A DNA stretch of 64,000 bases from a bacterium (GTDB lineage: Bacteria > JAMCPX01): contig JAJYLN010000001.1 of NCBI GenBank assembly GCA_021787665.1, positions 62,001 through 126,000 of the forward strand, read 5' to 3'. The first letter of the stretch is position 1; the number at the start of each line of letters is the position of its first letter. The notes below the pieces were generated by a model. It had not been told where the DNA came from and did no database searches. It saw only the letters and a program-made list of their open reading frames with translations. Of this stretch, positions 9,300 to 17,884 are shown one piece after another. The position numbers and the translations under genes are program-made.

Positions 9300-9392
9300 A
9301 TGTGGCGGTCAGCTATGAGCTTGGAGAATCTACGCAGCAAACAGCGCGGTTTCTGGTCGGTATGGAACGGACTGGTCGTATTGTTCAGATGA
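9300..9392 (+). CDS. Possible 30-residue small ORF coupled to ubiX
   Basis: ATG 9300 follows a near-perfect ribosome-binding site (AAGGAGG, 9285-9291). It opens a 30-codon frame whose product begins MWRSAMSLENL and ends WNGLVVLFR. Its TGA overlaps the ATG of ubiX at 9389 as ATGA, the same coupling seen elsewhere in this window. The predicted peptide is basic with an aromatic/hydrophobic tail. In the other frame, GTG 9302 would add 29 residues before the family-like start of UbiX. So the strong ribosome-binding site serves either this small ORF or an extended UbiX. No family is recognised; it could be a leader peptide or a truncated remnant of a larger gene. Confidence 0.4.
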   Translation: MWRSAMSLENLRSKQRGFWSVWNGLVVLFR

Positions 9393-9961
9393 AAGGAAGG
9401 ATCGTTGTAGGCATAACAGGGGCGACGGGCTCCACCTATGCCCTGACCCTGATTCGGTGGCTCATCCGGGGCGGATACCCGGTCGATGCAATAGCCTCTG
9501 AAACCGGGAGACAGGTATTTGAGTATGAGACAGGTGTACGCTTTTCTCTCAGCGGGATCGCAGGCAAGAAGGGCCTCCTTTCCATTCACGATAACGATAA
9601 TCTATTCTCTTCCCTATCGAGCGGTTCGAACAGGTTCGAGAGTGCTGTCATCGTACCATGCTCCATGGGTACACTGGGCAGGCTTGCATCGGCGAGCGGC
9701 TCAAAGCTCATCGAGCGGGTCGCGGACGTCGCCCTGAAAGAAAGGAGAAGGCTTGTTCTTGTGCCCAGAGAGACGCCCCTCAACCGATTACACCTGCAGA
9801 ATATGCTCGCGCTGTCGTCCGCCGGCGCCGTCATACTGCCGGCCATGCCCGGCTTCTATCAGAAGCCCCGGACCATCGAAGACATGATAAACTTCATGGT
9901 CTCGAAAATACTCGATGCCATCGATATACCGAACGACCTTACCAAAAGGTGGGGGACATAA
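9389..9961 (+). CDS. ubiX: Flavin prenyltransferase UbiX
   Basis: A 190-residue flavoprotein of the UbiX/Pad1 family, which attaches a dimethylallyl group to FMN to make the prenylated cofactor used by UbiD-type decarboxylases. It shows the N-terminal VGITGATGSTYALTLI FMN-binding loop, the central PCSMGTLG motif, and RRLVLVPRETPL followed by NRLHLQNM, all conserved in the family. ATG 9389 gives a length almost identical to the E. coli enzyme. A GTG at 9302 with a better ribosome-binding site would add 29 residues of unrelated-looking sequence. No ubiD is in the window. It converges on dnaB with 3 bases between the stops. Confidence 0.9.
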   Translation: MKGRIVVGITGATGSTYALTLIRWLIRGGYPVDAIASETGRQVFEYETGVRFSLSGIAGKKGLLSIHDNDNLFSSLSSGSNRFESAVIVPCSMGTLGRLASASGSKLIERVADVALKERRRLVLVPRETPLNRLHLQNMLALSSAGAVILPAMPGFYQKPRTIEDMINFMVSKILDAIDIPNDLTKRWGT

Positions 9962-9964
9962 GGA

Positions 9965-11350
9965 TCAGCCCTCGGGCAATTCCTCTTTCTGCAGGGTATA
10001 ATTCTCAAAACGCGTATACTCGCCGACGAACGTGAGCTTTATGTTCGTCGTGGGCCCATTGCGGTGTTTGGCGATGATGATATCAGCCTTTCCCTTTTCG
10101 TCCTCGGTACTCTTCCCTTTCTGCTCGTCGTCCCTGGCGTACAGCTCCTGTCTGTGGATAAACATGATCAGGTCTGCATCCTGCTCTATGGCCCCGGACC
10201 CCCGCAGGTCCGAGAGCTGCGGCCTCTTGAAGTCCCTCTTCTCACCCTCACGGTTGAGCTGCGACAGCACGACCACCGGGACGTTCAGGTCCTTCGCGAG
10301 CGCCTTAAGCGATCCGGTAAGGGACGCTATGGCCGCCTGCACGCTCTCCGCATCCTTGGGCTGCTCCATGATCTGGAGATAGTCGACGATCAGCAGCTTC
10401 AGCTTGTTCTCTGCCTTGAGTCTCCTCGACTTGGCCCTCAGCTCGAGCATAGATATGGCCGACTTATCGTCAATGACGATCGGCGCGCTCTGTATGACGG
10501 ACGCAGCCTTGTTGAGCCTCTGGAACTCCGAGAACTGGAGGTAGCCCCTCTGAATGCTCATATACCGTACCTTCGCCTCCGTCGAGAGGAGCCGGTACGC
10601 GAGCTGCTGCTTGCTCATCTCGAGCGAGAAGATCGCCACGGGCTCCTGGTGTTTCACGGCCGCGTTCATAGCGATGTTGAGGGCCAGGGAGGTCTTGCCC
10701 ACGCCGGGCCTTGCGGCGATGATGATCAGATCGGACGGCTGCAGACCGGACGTGACCGTGTCTATCGCGTCAAACCCGGTCGGCACGCCCGTTATCGCCA
10801 TCTTGTTTTTCCGACGCTCCTCGATGGTGGGGTACACCTGTCCTATGAGGTCCTTCGAGGATATCAGGGTCGTCGTAAACTGCTTCTGGGTTATATCGAA
10901 AATCATCTTCACGGAGTCGTCGAGATAAGCTTCGATCCTCAGGGAAGGGTCGTAGCCCATCTTTGCGATCTTCATGGAGTTCACGATGAGCTCACGGCGC
11001 AGTGCCTTTTCCTTTATGATGTTTGCGTAGGGGACGATGTTCGTCGTGACCGGCGCGAGATCAACGAGCGAGGCCACGTAGCCTTCACCGCCTGCCTTAT
11101 CGAGCAGACCACCATTCTTGAGGTACTCCGTAAGGGTGAGCACATCGATCGGCTGGGACTTCTTGTTCAGCTCGATCATCGCGTCGAACACTACCCGGTG
11201 CGATGCGGCATAGAAGTCATCACCGCGGAGTACATCCATGACCTTATAGATCGCGTCCTGATCAAACAGGATATTGCCCAGAACGGCCTTCTCTGCATCG
11301 ATGCTCTGCGGAAGTACGGCTTCTATAGTCGATGCGTCTGTCTTCGCCAT
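9965..11350 (-). CDS. dnaB: Replicative DNA helicase DnaB
   Basis: A 461-residue hexameric replication-fork helicase. The N-terminal helical domain (about residues 10-115, LPQSIDAEKAVLGNIL) is followed by the RecA-like ATPase with Walker A ARPGVGKTSLA near residue 215, Walker B LLIVDYLQIM, and the DnaB-typical LSQLNREGEKR and LRGSGAIEQDAD. No intein or insertion is visible. It is the last gene of the rpsF-ssb-rpsR-rplI-dnaB run, an arrangement widely conserved in bacteria, and starts 4 bases after the rplI stop. Confidence 0.97.
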   Translation of the reverse strand: MAKTDASTIEAVLPQSIDAEKAVLGNILFDQDAIYKVMDVLRGDDFYAASHRVVFDAMIELNKKSQPIDVLTLTEYLKNGGLLDKAGGEGYVASLVDLAPVTTNIVPYANIIKEKALRRELIVNSMKIAKMGYDPSLRIEAYLDDSVKMIFDITQKQFTTTLISSKDLIGQVYPTIEERRKNKMAITGVPTGFDAIDTVTSGLQPSDLIIIAARPGVGKTSLALNIAMNAAVKHQEPVAIFSLEMSKQQLAYRLLSTEAKVRYMSIQRGYLQFSEFQRLNKAASVIQSAPIVIDDKSAISMLELRAKSRRLKAENKLKLLIVDYLQIMEQPKDAESVQAAIASLTGSLKALAKDLNVPVVVLSQLNREGEKRDFKRPQLSDLRGSGAIEQDADLIMFIHRQELYARDDEQKGKSTEDEKGKADIIIAKHRNGPTTNIKLTFVGEYTRFENYTLQKEELPEG

Positions 11351-11354
11351 GGTT

Positions 11355-11804
11355 TCAGGATGGTTTGCCGAGGACCTTCACCTTCAGGTTCGCTATGATT
11401 TCTGGCTGTAGCTTGACGACGATATTGTACAGCCCGATGCTGTGGATGGGCGTGTCGAGCTCGATCTTCCTCTTGTCCAGCTTTATGCCGCTCCTGTCCA
11501 GCGCGTCAGAAATGTCCTGGGACGTGACGGCGCCGAAGAGCTTGTCCTGCTCCCCTATCTGCTTTTCGATCACGACCTCTGTGCTCTCGAGCCTGAGCTT
11601 GATGTCGGTCGTGGCCTTGAGCATCTTCTTCTTGATGTGCTCTACCACCAACTTTTGATGATTGACCGACTTGACGCTCCCGGTGTCTGCCTTTATCGCG
11701 AGCTGCTGAGGTATGAGGTAGTTGATCGCATACCCGTCCTTTACATCGACCACATCGCCGATCTTGCCCAGCGAAGGGACCTCGTTCTTCAGTATGATCT
11801 TCAT
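11355..11804 (-). CDS. rplI: 50S ribosomal protein L9
   Basis: A 149-residue protein with the full L9 layout. The N-terminal rRNA-binding domain carries GKIGDVVDVKDGYAINYLIP (residues 15-34), a long connecting helix covers about 42-78, and a C-terminal domain ends in KVLGKPS. Length equals the family norm. It lies between rpsR and dnaB with 10 and 4 bases of spacing, so it is cotranscribed. A GGAGG sequence precedes the ATG. Confidence 0.97.
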   Translation of the reverse strand: MKIILKNEVPSLGKIGDVVDVKDGYAINYLIPQQLAIKADTGSVKSVNHQKLVVEHIKKKMLKATTDIKLRLESTEVVIEKQIGEQDKLFGAVTSQDISDALDRSGIKLDKRKIELDTPIHSIGLYNIVVKLQPEIIANLKVKVLGKPS

Positions 11805-11814
11805 TGCTCCCTCC

Positions 11815-12081
11815 TTACAGATCGAGTTTTTCTTTCACCGTTGTAAACGGCAACAGGGCAAGGAGTCTCGCGCGCTTGATCGCCACTGTCAATGCCCTTT
11901 GGTGCCGCGCACAAGTGCCGGTCAAACGTCGAGGCAGGATCTTGCCTCTCTCGGATATAAAGCTCACCAACAGATCCGGGTTCTTATAATCGATGACGAT
12001 GTTCTTGTCGTTGCAGAACCTGCAGACCCTCTTTTTAACAACAATCGGCCTTCTTCTTGCCGCTGGCTTACGTTCTTCCAT
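11815..12081 (-). CDS. rpsR: 30S ribosomal protein S18
   Basis: An 88-residue basic protein. The family signature runs through [19 protein letters not shown] and [20 protein letters not shown] (about residues 31-71). The N-terminus has CRFCNDKN, a zinc-binding-like pair of cysteines; with the cysteine in TGTC this may make a C+ type S18, though the fourth ligand is not obvious. It binds S6 in the 30S platform, and rpsF is two genes upstream in the same operon. Confidence 0.95.
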   Translation of the reverse strand: MEERKPAARRRPIVVKKRVCRFCNDKNIVIDYKNPDLLVSFISERGKILPRRLTGTCARHQRALTVAIKRARLLALLPFTTVKEKLDL

Positions 12082-12105
12082 CTGTTTCCTCCTGTAAATG
12101 GCCTG

Positions 12106-12474
12106 TCAATCTATGCTACTGTCTTCCTCTAGTATCTTTTCTGTACGCGGCTCGAGAGAAAATATGCTGTTGGTGACAATTTCGACCCTCGACCGCATCT
12201 TCTCCTCGCCATCGATATCGACCTTGTACCTGACCTGACGCAGCCTCCCGTCGATGAGGACGTGGTTGCCCTTCTTCAGGTACCCCACGCTGAACTTCGC
12301 CGTGTTGCCCGATGCGACGATATCGAAGAAGCTCACGCTCTTCTCCTGCTTGTTCTTCGTATAGTGGTCAACCGCAATGGTAAACGACGAGATATAGTCA
12401 CCGTCCGGCGTTGCCTTCTGCGTCGGATCCCCTGTCAGCCTGCCGGCTATCAATACCTTGTTGAGCTCGGGCAT
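12106..12474 (-). CDS. ssb: Single-stranded DNA-binding protein
   Basis: A 122-residue SSB with one OB fold: LNKVLIAGRLTGDPT, SFTIAVDHYTKN, SFFDIVASGNTAKF and KKGNHVLIDGRL are the usual beta-barrel blocks. It is shorter than E. coli SSB. The tail is brief and acidic (ILEEDSSID) and does not end in the classical DDDIPF, so the usual partner-recruiting tip is altered. It is encoded between rpsF and rpsR, a conserved position. Confidence 0.93.
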   Translation of the reverse strand: MPELNKVLIAGRLTGDPTQKATPDGDYISSFTIAVDHYTKNKQEKSVSFFDIVASGNTAKFSVGYLKKGNHVLIDGRLRQVRYKVDIDGEEKMRSRVEIVTNSIFSLEPRTEKILEEDSSID

Positions 12475-12482
12475 AGGCTCTT

Positions 12483-12776
12483 TTATTGCGCGGTGTCTGC
12501 CCGGATGGTAAGGTACCTCAGCACGCCGTCTGTAATCTTGAGGGTCCTCTCGGCCTCGTTAACCGTTTCCTGCTCCCCTTTCACGACGTTGAATATGTAG
12601 ATACCCTTCTGTTTCTTTTTGATGGTGTAGGCGAGTTTCTTCTCGCCGAGGTTCTGCTGCTCCACCAGCTCGCCCTTCTTGCCTATAACGGCGTTGATCT
12701 TCTCGATGATGGACTTTACGCCATCCTCGGACATCGAGCTGTCCACGATGTACATCAACTCATACTTCCTAATCAT
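12483..12776 (-). CDS. rpsF: 30S ribosomal protein S6
   Basis: A 97-residue protein with the S6 ferredoxin-like fold signature: KYELMYIVDSSMSEDGV at the start, then GEKKLAYTIKKKQKGIYI and LKITDGVLRYLTI. ATG 12776 follows AGGGAGG at ideal spacing; the longer frame to 12866 is ignored. It is the first gene of the rpsF-ssb-rpsR-rplI-dnaB operon. About 85 bases upstream a TTGACA occurs on the minus strand, but the nearest TATAAC is 20 bases from it, so no promoter is called. Confidence 0.96.
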   Translation of the reverse strand: MIRKYELMYIVDSSMSEDGVKSIIEKINAVIGKKGELVEQQNLGEKKLAYTIKKKQKGIYIFNVVKGEQETVNEAERTLKITDGVLRYLTIRADTAQ

Positions 12777-12939
12777 GTATCCTCCCTTTGGATTTATAGC
12801 CCTTCTTCGAATCGTTCCGAAGAGCAGAGATTGCGTTATAGTGGAATCAAGTTTACGAAATGTCAAACAGTTTGTTTACAGACCATAATACCCTAAAAAC
12901 AAATCCCCCCTTAATAAAAGCCCTCTGAAGGCCACAACC

Positions 12940-13525
12940 TAGTGCAACACCTACACCGCCCTTTTGAAAAGTGCATGTAGTGAAGAATACCCCCTTGAAA
13001 TGGGTACGAGACTGGTAGATACTTTGGATTCACATAAAAGAGAATCGGGAATGTATTTACGACAAGGTAAGCGTAAGATAGGTAACGAAGTGTATGAATC
13101 ATGGGCACTGGATGCATTCCGAATCTCCAAGAGTGATCTTGGTATCAGACCAGTATTCCATCAAACACAAGACCGCACACAGGCGCACATACTGGTATGC
13201 TTTCTCGCGTTGGCAATGTGGAGAACACTGGAACAGTGGATGACAGTCTGCGGGCTCGGTAATACACCACACGAGTTGTTGGAGGAAATGAGGGAAGTAA
13301 AGTCCTTGGATATTCTATTGCCCACCAGGGATAAAACAATCAGATTGAGAACAGTAACGACGGCACCACAGGCACTCAAACTATTGCTCCAAAGACTTAA
13401 ATTCCCCCTGTCAACGAGACCGAAGATCATAAAAATGTAGTGAGTAATTTTGACCTTCAACGAGGTTAACTTGTTGATTTACCGTCATATCAGTTTTTTT
13501 ACTGACGAACTTGGGTTAAAGAAGA
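12940..13525. mobile_element. Degenerate insertion sequence (approximate limits)
   Basis: Stretch of lower G+C around the transposase remnant. After the stop, an A+T-rich tail contains a CAGT/ACTG hairpin around a T-run near 13490-13505, followed by GACGAACTTGGGTTA, which resembles the conserved terminus of this IS group. The left end is not recognised. Limits are estimates from composition and the end of coding similarity. Confidence 0.45.
12964..13440 (+). pseudogene. Remnant of an IS1634/IS4-like DDE transposase
   Basis: The 158-codon frame matches the C-terminal part of IS1634-group transposases as remembered: AFRISKSDLGIRPVFHQ, then AHILVCFLALAMWRTLEQWM and a closing LSTRPKIIKM. Upstream of this block only a short stretch resembling the LR-GKRKIGN part of these enzymes is left, joined directly to it. 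The central catalytic region is therefore missing and the gene is internally deleted. It is A+T-richer than its neighbours and lies between the rpsF operon and the 3' end of the copper ATPase operon. No complete terminal inverted repeats could be paired. Confidence 0.7.
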
Positions 13526-13593
13526 GCCTGTCAAGCTTTCGGTCGAGATACAGGGGGAAACCCTTGAAGAAACTTTAAACCCCGGACACCCTC

Positions 13594-15978
13594 TCAGATC
13601 CTTGCCCTTTTCAGACGCAGGGAATTAGATACGACCGACACGGAGCTGAAAGCCATCGCAAACGCCGCGATCACCGGGCTGAGCAGGATGTGGAATGACG
13701 GGTACAGAACGCCGGCCGCAACCGGTATCGCGATGATATTGTAGAAGAACGCCCAGAAAAGGTTCTGTCTGATCGTGCTCATGGTGGCCCTGGCAAGCCG
13801 CAGCGCCCGGTACACCGTGGTCAGCTCGCCGCTTATGATGGTTATGTCGGATGCCTCTATCGCAACGTCCGTGCCGGAGCCCATCGCAATACCGAGGTCT
13901 GCCGTCATCAGGGCAGGCGCATCGTTTATCCCATCGCCCACCATCGCCGTCTTCTCTCCGGACCGCTGATAGCGCTTTACAGCGCTGACTTTGCCGCCGG
14001 GGAGGACGGCAGCCTCGAAATCGTCTATACCCAGCGAAGAGGCTATCGCCGACGCTGTATTGCTGTTATCGCCCGTCACCATGGCGACCTTCACGCCTTC
14101 CCTCCGCAGCGCGGAGACCGCCTCATGCGCGTCCGGTTTCGGGACGTCCTGCAGCCCTATGAGCCCGGACGGAACATCCCCTATCGTTACTTCGAGCACG
14201 GTTTTACCCTCCCTGGCAAGCCCGCTCCCGGTCTCGCCCGAAGGCCTGCCTATCCATATGATCCTGCCATCGACTAGTCCCCGGACACCGCGGCCTGTCT
14301 CGGAACTGAATCCGTCGACATGTCTTGCAGCGATATTGTTCCGTGCCGCGTACCGTACTACCGCCTGCGCCAGGGGATGCTCGGACAGGGCCTCGACCGA
14401 GGCTGCATAGGCAAGGAGTGTCTCGCTGTCCATCCCGAAGGGTACTACGTCCGTAACAACGGGCCTGCCCTGCGTCAGGGTACCTGTCTTGTCGAATACT
14501 ATCGTCGAGATACCGTGGGCCTTCTCGAGGCTCTCCCCGCCTTTGATGAGGATACCGCTCTGCGCGCCCCTCCCTATACCGACCATCACCGCTGTGGGCG
14601 TTGCAAGTCCCAGCGCACAGGGGCACGCGATAATCAGGACAGAGACGAGATTCGTGAGGGAAAGGGTCATGGCGTGCTGCGGGGAAAGCACATACCAGAG
14701 CGCGGCCGTCATCAGGGCCACGGCTATCACGGCAGGCACGAAGTAGCCAGCTACTTTGTCGGCGAGCTTCTCGACCGGGGCCTTCGAGCCCTGCGCCTCG
14801 GTAACCATCCGTATTATCTGCGACAGGGCCGTGTCCTGACCAACCTTCGTCACCCGGAAGTCAAAGCTACCAGACGAGTTTATAGTCCCTGCAAATACGT
14901 CGCTGCCCTTGCCTTTCTCCACGGGTACGCTCTCCCCGGTAAGCATGGACTCATCGATGGTGGAGGTGCCGTCTTCGATGATACCATCGACAGGTATTCT
15001 GTCGCCAGGCTTTACACGGACCATGTCGTCGGTCCGGATGTCATCGATTCCCACCTCCGCCTCCCGGCCGTTCATGACCAGCCGTGCAGTGTGCGGCCTC
15101 AAGGTCATCAGGGACTTTATGGCATCTGTCGTCCTGCCTTTGGAGTACGCCTCGAGCAGCCTGCCGAGCAGGATAAGAGCTATGATCCACGCGGTCGTGT
15201 CGAAGTAGACAGGGGCAGCGATACGTCCCGGAAACAGGGTGACCACGGTGCTGTAGACATACGCAACGGAAGTCCCGAGGGCTATCAAAGTGTCCATATT
15301 TGTCGACAGGTGACGCGCCTCCTGATAGGCGCCCCTGAAGAACTGCTCCCCTGCCCAGAACAGCACAGGCGTGGTCAGGGCCAACATGATGAAGTCGATC
15401 ATACGATCGTACGATGCCGGCAGGTCCTTCAGAGCCGGGACCATGTCTTTCATGCCCAGCAGCATGGTGATGACCGCGATACTGAGGCTGAATATAAACT
15501 TTGCTCGGATCGCACGAAACATCTTGAGCCTGAGTTCAGCCTCTTTGCCGGGATCATCTGCATCTTCTATCACCTTATAGGCACCGACCGATGAGACCGC
15601 GTGCTTGAAATCATTCATATCGAGCAGACCCGGGTCGAACTTTACGACAGCCTTTTCCGTGCCGAAGTTGACGTTTGCGCGTGACACACCATCAAGCCCT
15701 GAAAGGGACTTCTCTATCTTTGCAACGCACGATGCGCACGACATGCCCTCGATGGGGAGTACGATCGTCCTGGTCCGGCCCGTTGACCTTCTGCCTTCGT
15801 GCACCGGTGCATCAACCGGGGCCGCATGTGGCGCAAGAAACTTCTCGGGCTGCGCCCTGAACCTCTCCACACAAGCCTCCGAGCAGAAATAATAGGTCCT
15901 GCCCCGGTAAGAGTAGGTACCGGCCTGGGCACCTTCTTCTACCATCATCTCACAAACCGGATCCTTATGCTCCGTCAT
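13594..15978 (-). CDS. copA: Copper-translocating P1B-type ATPase with N-terminal YHS-like domain
   Basis: A 794-residue heavy-metal ATPase. Order: YHS-like metal domain (DPVCEMMV to FRAQPEKF, about residues 4-47), heavy-metal-associated domain with GMSCASC (about 70-135), transmembrane helices, actuator loop LTGESVPVEKG, CPC membrane motif IACPCALGLATP, phosphorylation site DKTGTLTQG and hinge GDGINDAPAL. TM8 carries MAFSSVS, the MxxSS pattern of Cu(I) exporters. The start at 15978 uses an upstream GAGGGG; ATGs at 15984, 15993 and 15996 also exist. It overlaps the end of the cation diffusion facilitator gene, forming a metal-export pair. Substrate Cu(I), possibly Ag(I). Confidence 0.93.
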   Translation of the reverse strand: MTEHKDPVCEMMVEEGAQAGTYSYRGRTYYFCSEACVERFRAQPEKFLAPHAAPVDAPVHEGRRSTGRTRTIVLPIEGMSCASCVAKIEKSLSGLDGVSRANVNFGTEKAVVKFDPGLLDMNDFKHAVSSVGAYKVIEDADDPGKEAELRLKMFRAIRAKFIFSLSIAVITMLLGMKDMVPALKDLPASYDRMIDFIMLALTTPVLFWAGEQFFRGAYQEARHLSTNMDTLIALGTSVAYVYSTVVTLFPGRIAAPVYFDTTAWIIALILLGRLLEAYSKGRTTDAIKSLMTLRPHTARLVMNGREAEVGIDDIRTDDMVRVKPGDRIPVDGIIEDGTSTIDESMLTGESVPVEKGKGSDVFAGTINSSGSFDFRVTKVGQDTALSQIIRMVTEAQGSKAPVEKLADKVAGYFVPAVIAVALMTAALWYVLSPQHAMTLSLTNLVSVLIIACPCALGLATPTAVMVGIGRGAQSGILIKGGESLEKAHGISTIVFDKTGTLTQGRPVVTDVVPFGMDSETLLAYAASVEALSEHPLAQAVVRYAARNNIAARHVDGFSSETGRGVRGLVDGRIIWIGRPSGETGSGLAREGKTVLEVTIGDVPSGLIGLQDVPKPDAHEAVSALRREGVKVAMVTGDNSNTASAIASSLGIDDFEAAVLPGGKVSAVKRYQRSGEKTAMVGDGINDAPALMTADLGIAMGSGTDVAIEASDITIISGELTTVYRALRLARATMSTIRQNLFWAFFYNIIAIPVAAGVLYPSFHILLSPVIAAFAMAFSSVSVVSNSLRLKRARI

Positions 15979-16897
15979 GCCCATGCCCCTCATCACGCGT
16001 CATGATGCTGCATACCATGCCTGCCTCGCAGTTCTCGCACTCGAGTTGTATGGTCGTATGGCCAATCCTGTGTTTCTCTCTGAGCATACGCTCGAGCTCG
16101 CGTATGATACCGGAGCTCTCGCTTATCTTGCAGTCATCTATCATCACATGGGAGCTCATCGAATGGAAGCCGGACGTGATCGTCCATACATGGAGGTCAT
16201 GGACATCGATGACGCCACTGACCGCGAGCATGGTTTTAGTCACCTCCTCGAGCTTTATGTCCCGCGGAACATACTCCATGAGGATGCCGCTCGACTCGAA
16301 TACGAGCCCTGTAGCGCCCATGAGTATGATGCAGCCAATGAGCACGCTTATGATCGGGTCAACGAAATACCAGTGCTTGAGCATGATCAGCAGCCCTCCG
16401 ACGATCACGCCGATCGAAGAGAGGGTATCGCCGACGATGTGGAGAAACGCACTGCGCATATTGAGGCTCTCGCTGTACGATCCCCTGATCAACAGGACGC
16501 CTACTATATTCGCGAGCAGTCCGATCGTGGCTATCACGAGCATGATCGAGCCTTTTATCTCCGGAGGCGAGACGAAGCGTCTGTACGCCTCGTAGAATAT
16601 GACGAGGGATATGATGATCAGGAGTATCCCGTTGGCAAGGGCCGCCATTATCTCCATCCGGTGGTACCCATAGGTCTTCGTACTCGTCGAGGGCCGCCGG
16701 GCCATCCTGATGGCAAAGAGGCTCAGCGAGAGGGAAAATATGTCCGTAAACATATGGCCCGCATCGCCGAGCAGCGCAAGGCTGTTACTGACAATCCCCC
16801 CTACGGTCTCTGCCACCATCATAACGGCCGTTAAGATAATGGCGACCATGAGTCCGCTCGAACTTCTGGTGAGAGGATTATGGGAATGCACACTCAT
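15965..16897 (-). CDS. Cation diffusion facilitator family transporter (CzcD-like)
   Basis: A 310-residue inner-membrane transporter with six predicted helices. The metal site in TM2 is HMFTD (residues 48-52) and TM5 has the second site near HWYFVDPIIS. The cytoplasmic C-terminal domain carries DVHDLHVWTI and ends with a Cys-containing tail (ECENCEAGMVC), which may bind metal. These proteins exchange Zn, Co or Cd for protons. It overlaps copA and starts 6 bases after the LysM gene stop, so it is part of the long minus-strand run. Confidence 0.9.
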   Translation of the reverse strand: MSVHSHNPLTRSSSGLMVAIILTAVMMVAETVGGIVSNSLALLGDAGHMFTDIFSLSLSLFAIRMARRPSTSTKTYGYHRMEIMAALANGILLIIISLVIFYEAYRRFVSPPEIKGSIMLVIATIGLLANIVGVLLIRGSYSESLNMRSAFLHIVGDTLSSIGVIVGGLLIMLKHWYFVDPIISVLIGCIILMGATGLVFESSGILMEYVPRDIKLEEVTKTMLAVSGVIDVHDLHVWTITSGFHSMSSHVMIDDCKISESSGIIRELERMLREKHRIGHTTIQLECENCEAGMVCSIMTRDEGHGHDGA

Positions 16898-16903
16898 ACG
16901 CGA

Positions 16904-17884
16904 CTACCTGCAGGATTTCTTTTTCTTTATGTACCGTAATATATCCATCAATTCCTTCTTGTTACAGTGTTGCAGCATGTCCAGTAATCTCTTTGTCAAC
17001 TCCTTCTCGCTGACCGCCCCTTGGGGTATTCTGAGAACTTGTCCGGGATATATGAGATCAGGTACCTTTATTTTCTTTTTATTAGCGGAATAAATAGACG
17101 GCCACCGGCGAGGATCGTCGTATATGCGCCTTTTCTTTGCTATTTGCCATAAACAGTCACCCCTTGCAACGACATAATAGCCCGACTTATGCCTGCGCCG
17201 GACCGGTGCCTTCTCGACGGCCACGACCGCAGGCTGCTTTTCGACAGGCTTCACTACGGGCGGTGCCGGTATTGGCACGGGTGCAACCACTGCCTTCGGC
17301 GGGACAACGGCCTTCTCGACGGCCACGACCGCAGGCTGCTTTTCGACAGGCTTCACTACGGGCGGTGCCGGTATTGGCACGGGTGCAACCACTGCCTTCG
17401 GCGGGGCAACGGCCTTCTCGACGGCCACTGCCGCAGGCTGCTTTTCGACAGGCTTCACTCCGGGCAGTGCCGGTATTGGCTTCGCCTTGAGCACGACTGT
17501 CTTCTGGTCCTTGCCTATTTCCTGCGCAAGGTGGAACACAAGCTTCTTCTCGCTCGATATCACGACCCGGTTCTGCTGCGCCATCTTCGCTATCTCGTCC
17601 GCAAGCTGTGCGGAAAGCCTGAACAGCGTGTTCGCCTCGTCGACCTCGTCGATTTGCTGTTTTTGAACACCACGGTCGAAAAGTTTCCCCGCATACTCGT
17701 ACTCGCTCTTATTGTACGAATCAGCTCCTTTTTTGGCCGCGTCCTTTAATGCGTCCGACGCCCGCTGTCTCAGGAGCGCGGTATAGGACAGATGAGCGCA
17801 CCCCGCAGCCATGATGGATAAGAGGGCTATCAGGGAGACTGTCCTCAGAAACCATACGGAAGCCCTTTTCTTGTACAGGTTCAA
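16904..17884 (-). CDS. LysM-domain lipoprotein with 34-residue tandem repeats
   Basis: A 326-residue envelope protein. An N-terminal hydrophobic segment ends in the lipobox MAAGC (cysteine near 29). A helical region (about 30-120) resembles the soluble part of DUF4398-like proteins. A proline/valine/lysine-rich region consists of repeats of about 34 residues (unit includes VEKQPAVVAVEKA), and a C-terminal LysM domain (about 235-290, YVVARGDCLWQIA and YPGQVLRIP) would bind peptidoglycan. The start codon is TTG 17884, overlapping the gltX TGA, with GGCGGAG upstream. The repeat region likely spans the periplasm. Coupling to gltX is positional only. Confidence 0.8.
   Translation of the reverse strand: MNLYKKRASVWFLRTVSLIALLSIMAAGCAHLSYTALLRQRASDALKDAAKKGADSYNKSEYEYAGKLFDRGVQKQQIDEVDEANTLFRLSAQLADEIAKMAQQNRVVISSEKKLVFHLAQEIGKDQKTVVLKAKPIPALPGVKPVEKQPAAVAVEKAVAPPKAVVAPVPIPAPPVVKPVEKQPAVVAVEKAVVPPKAVVAPVPIPAPPVVKPVEKQPAVVAVEKAPVRRRHKSGYYVVARGDCLWQIAKKRRIYDDPRRWPSIYSANKKKIKVPDLIYPGQVLRIPQGAVSEKELTKRLLDMLQHCNKKELMDILRYIKKKKSCR
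17211..17480. repeat. In-frame tandem repeat, 102-bp period
   Basis: Nearly identical units start at 17211, 17313 and 17415. The last is shorter and more diverged. The period of 102 bases equals 34 codons, so copy number can change without breaking the LysM gene. The near identity at DNA level suggests recent duplication. Confidence 0.9.

Noticed and set aside
9302-9388. N-terminal extension of UbiX from GTG 9302
   Set aside because: The resulting 29 residues precede a start that already fits the family; the strong ribosome-binding site equally fits ATG 9300 of the small coupled ORF. Kept as an alternative only.
10064-11398. 444-codon frame opposite dnaB
   Set aside because: Mirror frame of dnaB extending past its start; no domain.
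12835-12866. Promoter for rpsF (TTGACA and TATAAC on minus strand)
   Set aside because: Spacer is 20 bases, beyond the usual range, and alternatives at 17-18 bases do not resemble a -10.
14320-15594. 424-codon frame opposite copA
   Set aside because: Mirror frame of the P-type ATPase; composition unlike real proteins of the window.
17211-17480. Regular repeats suggestive of a CRISPR or other array
   Set aside because: Repeats are contiguous without spacers, in frame and part of the LysM lipoprotein coding sequence.
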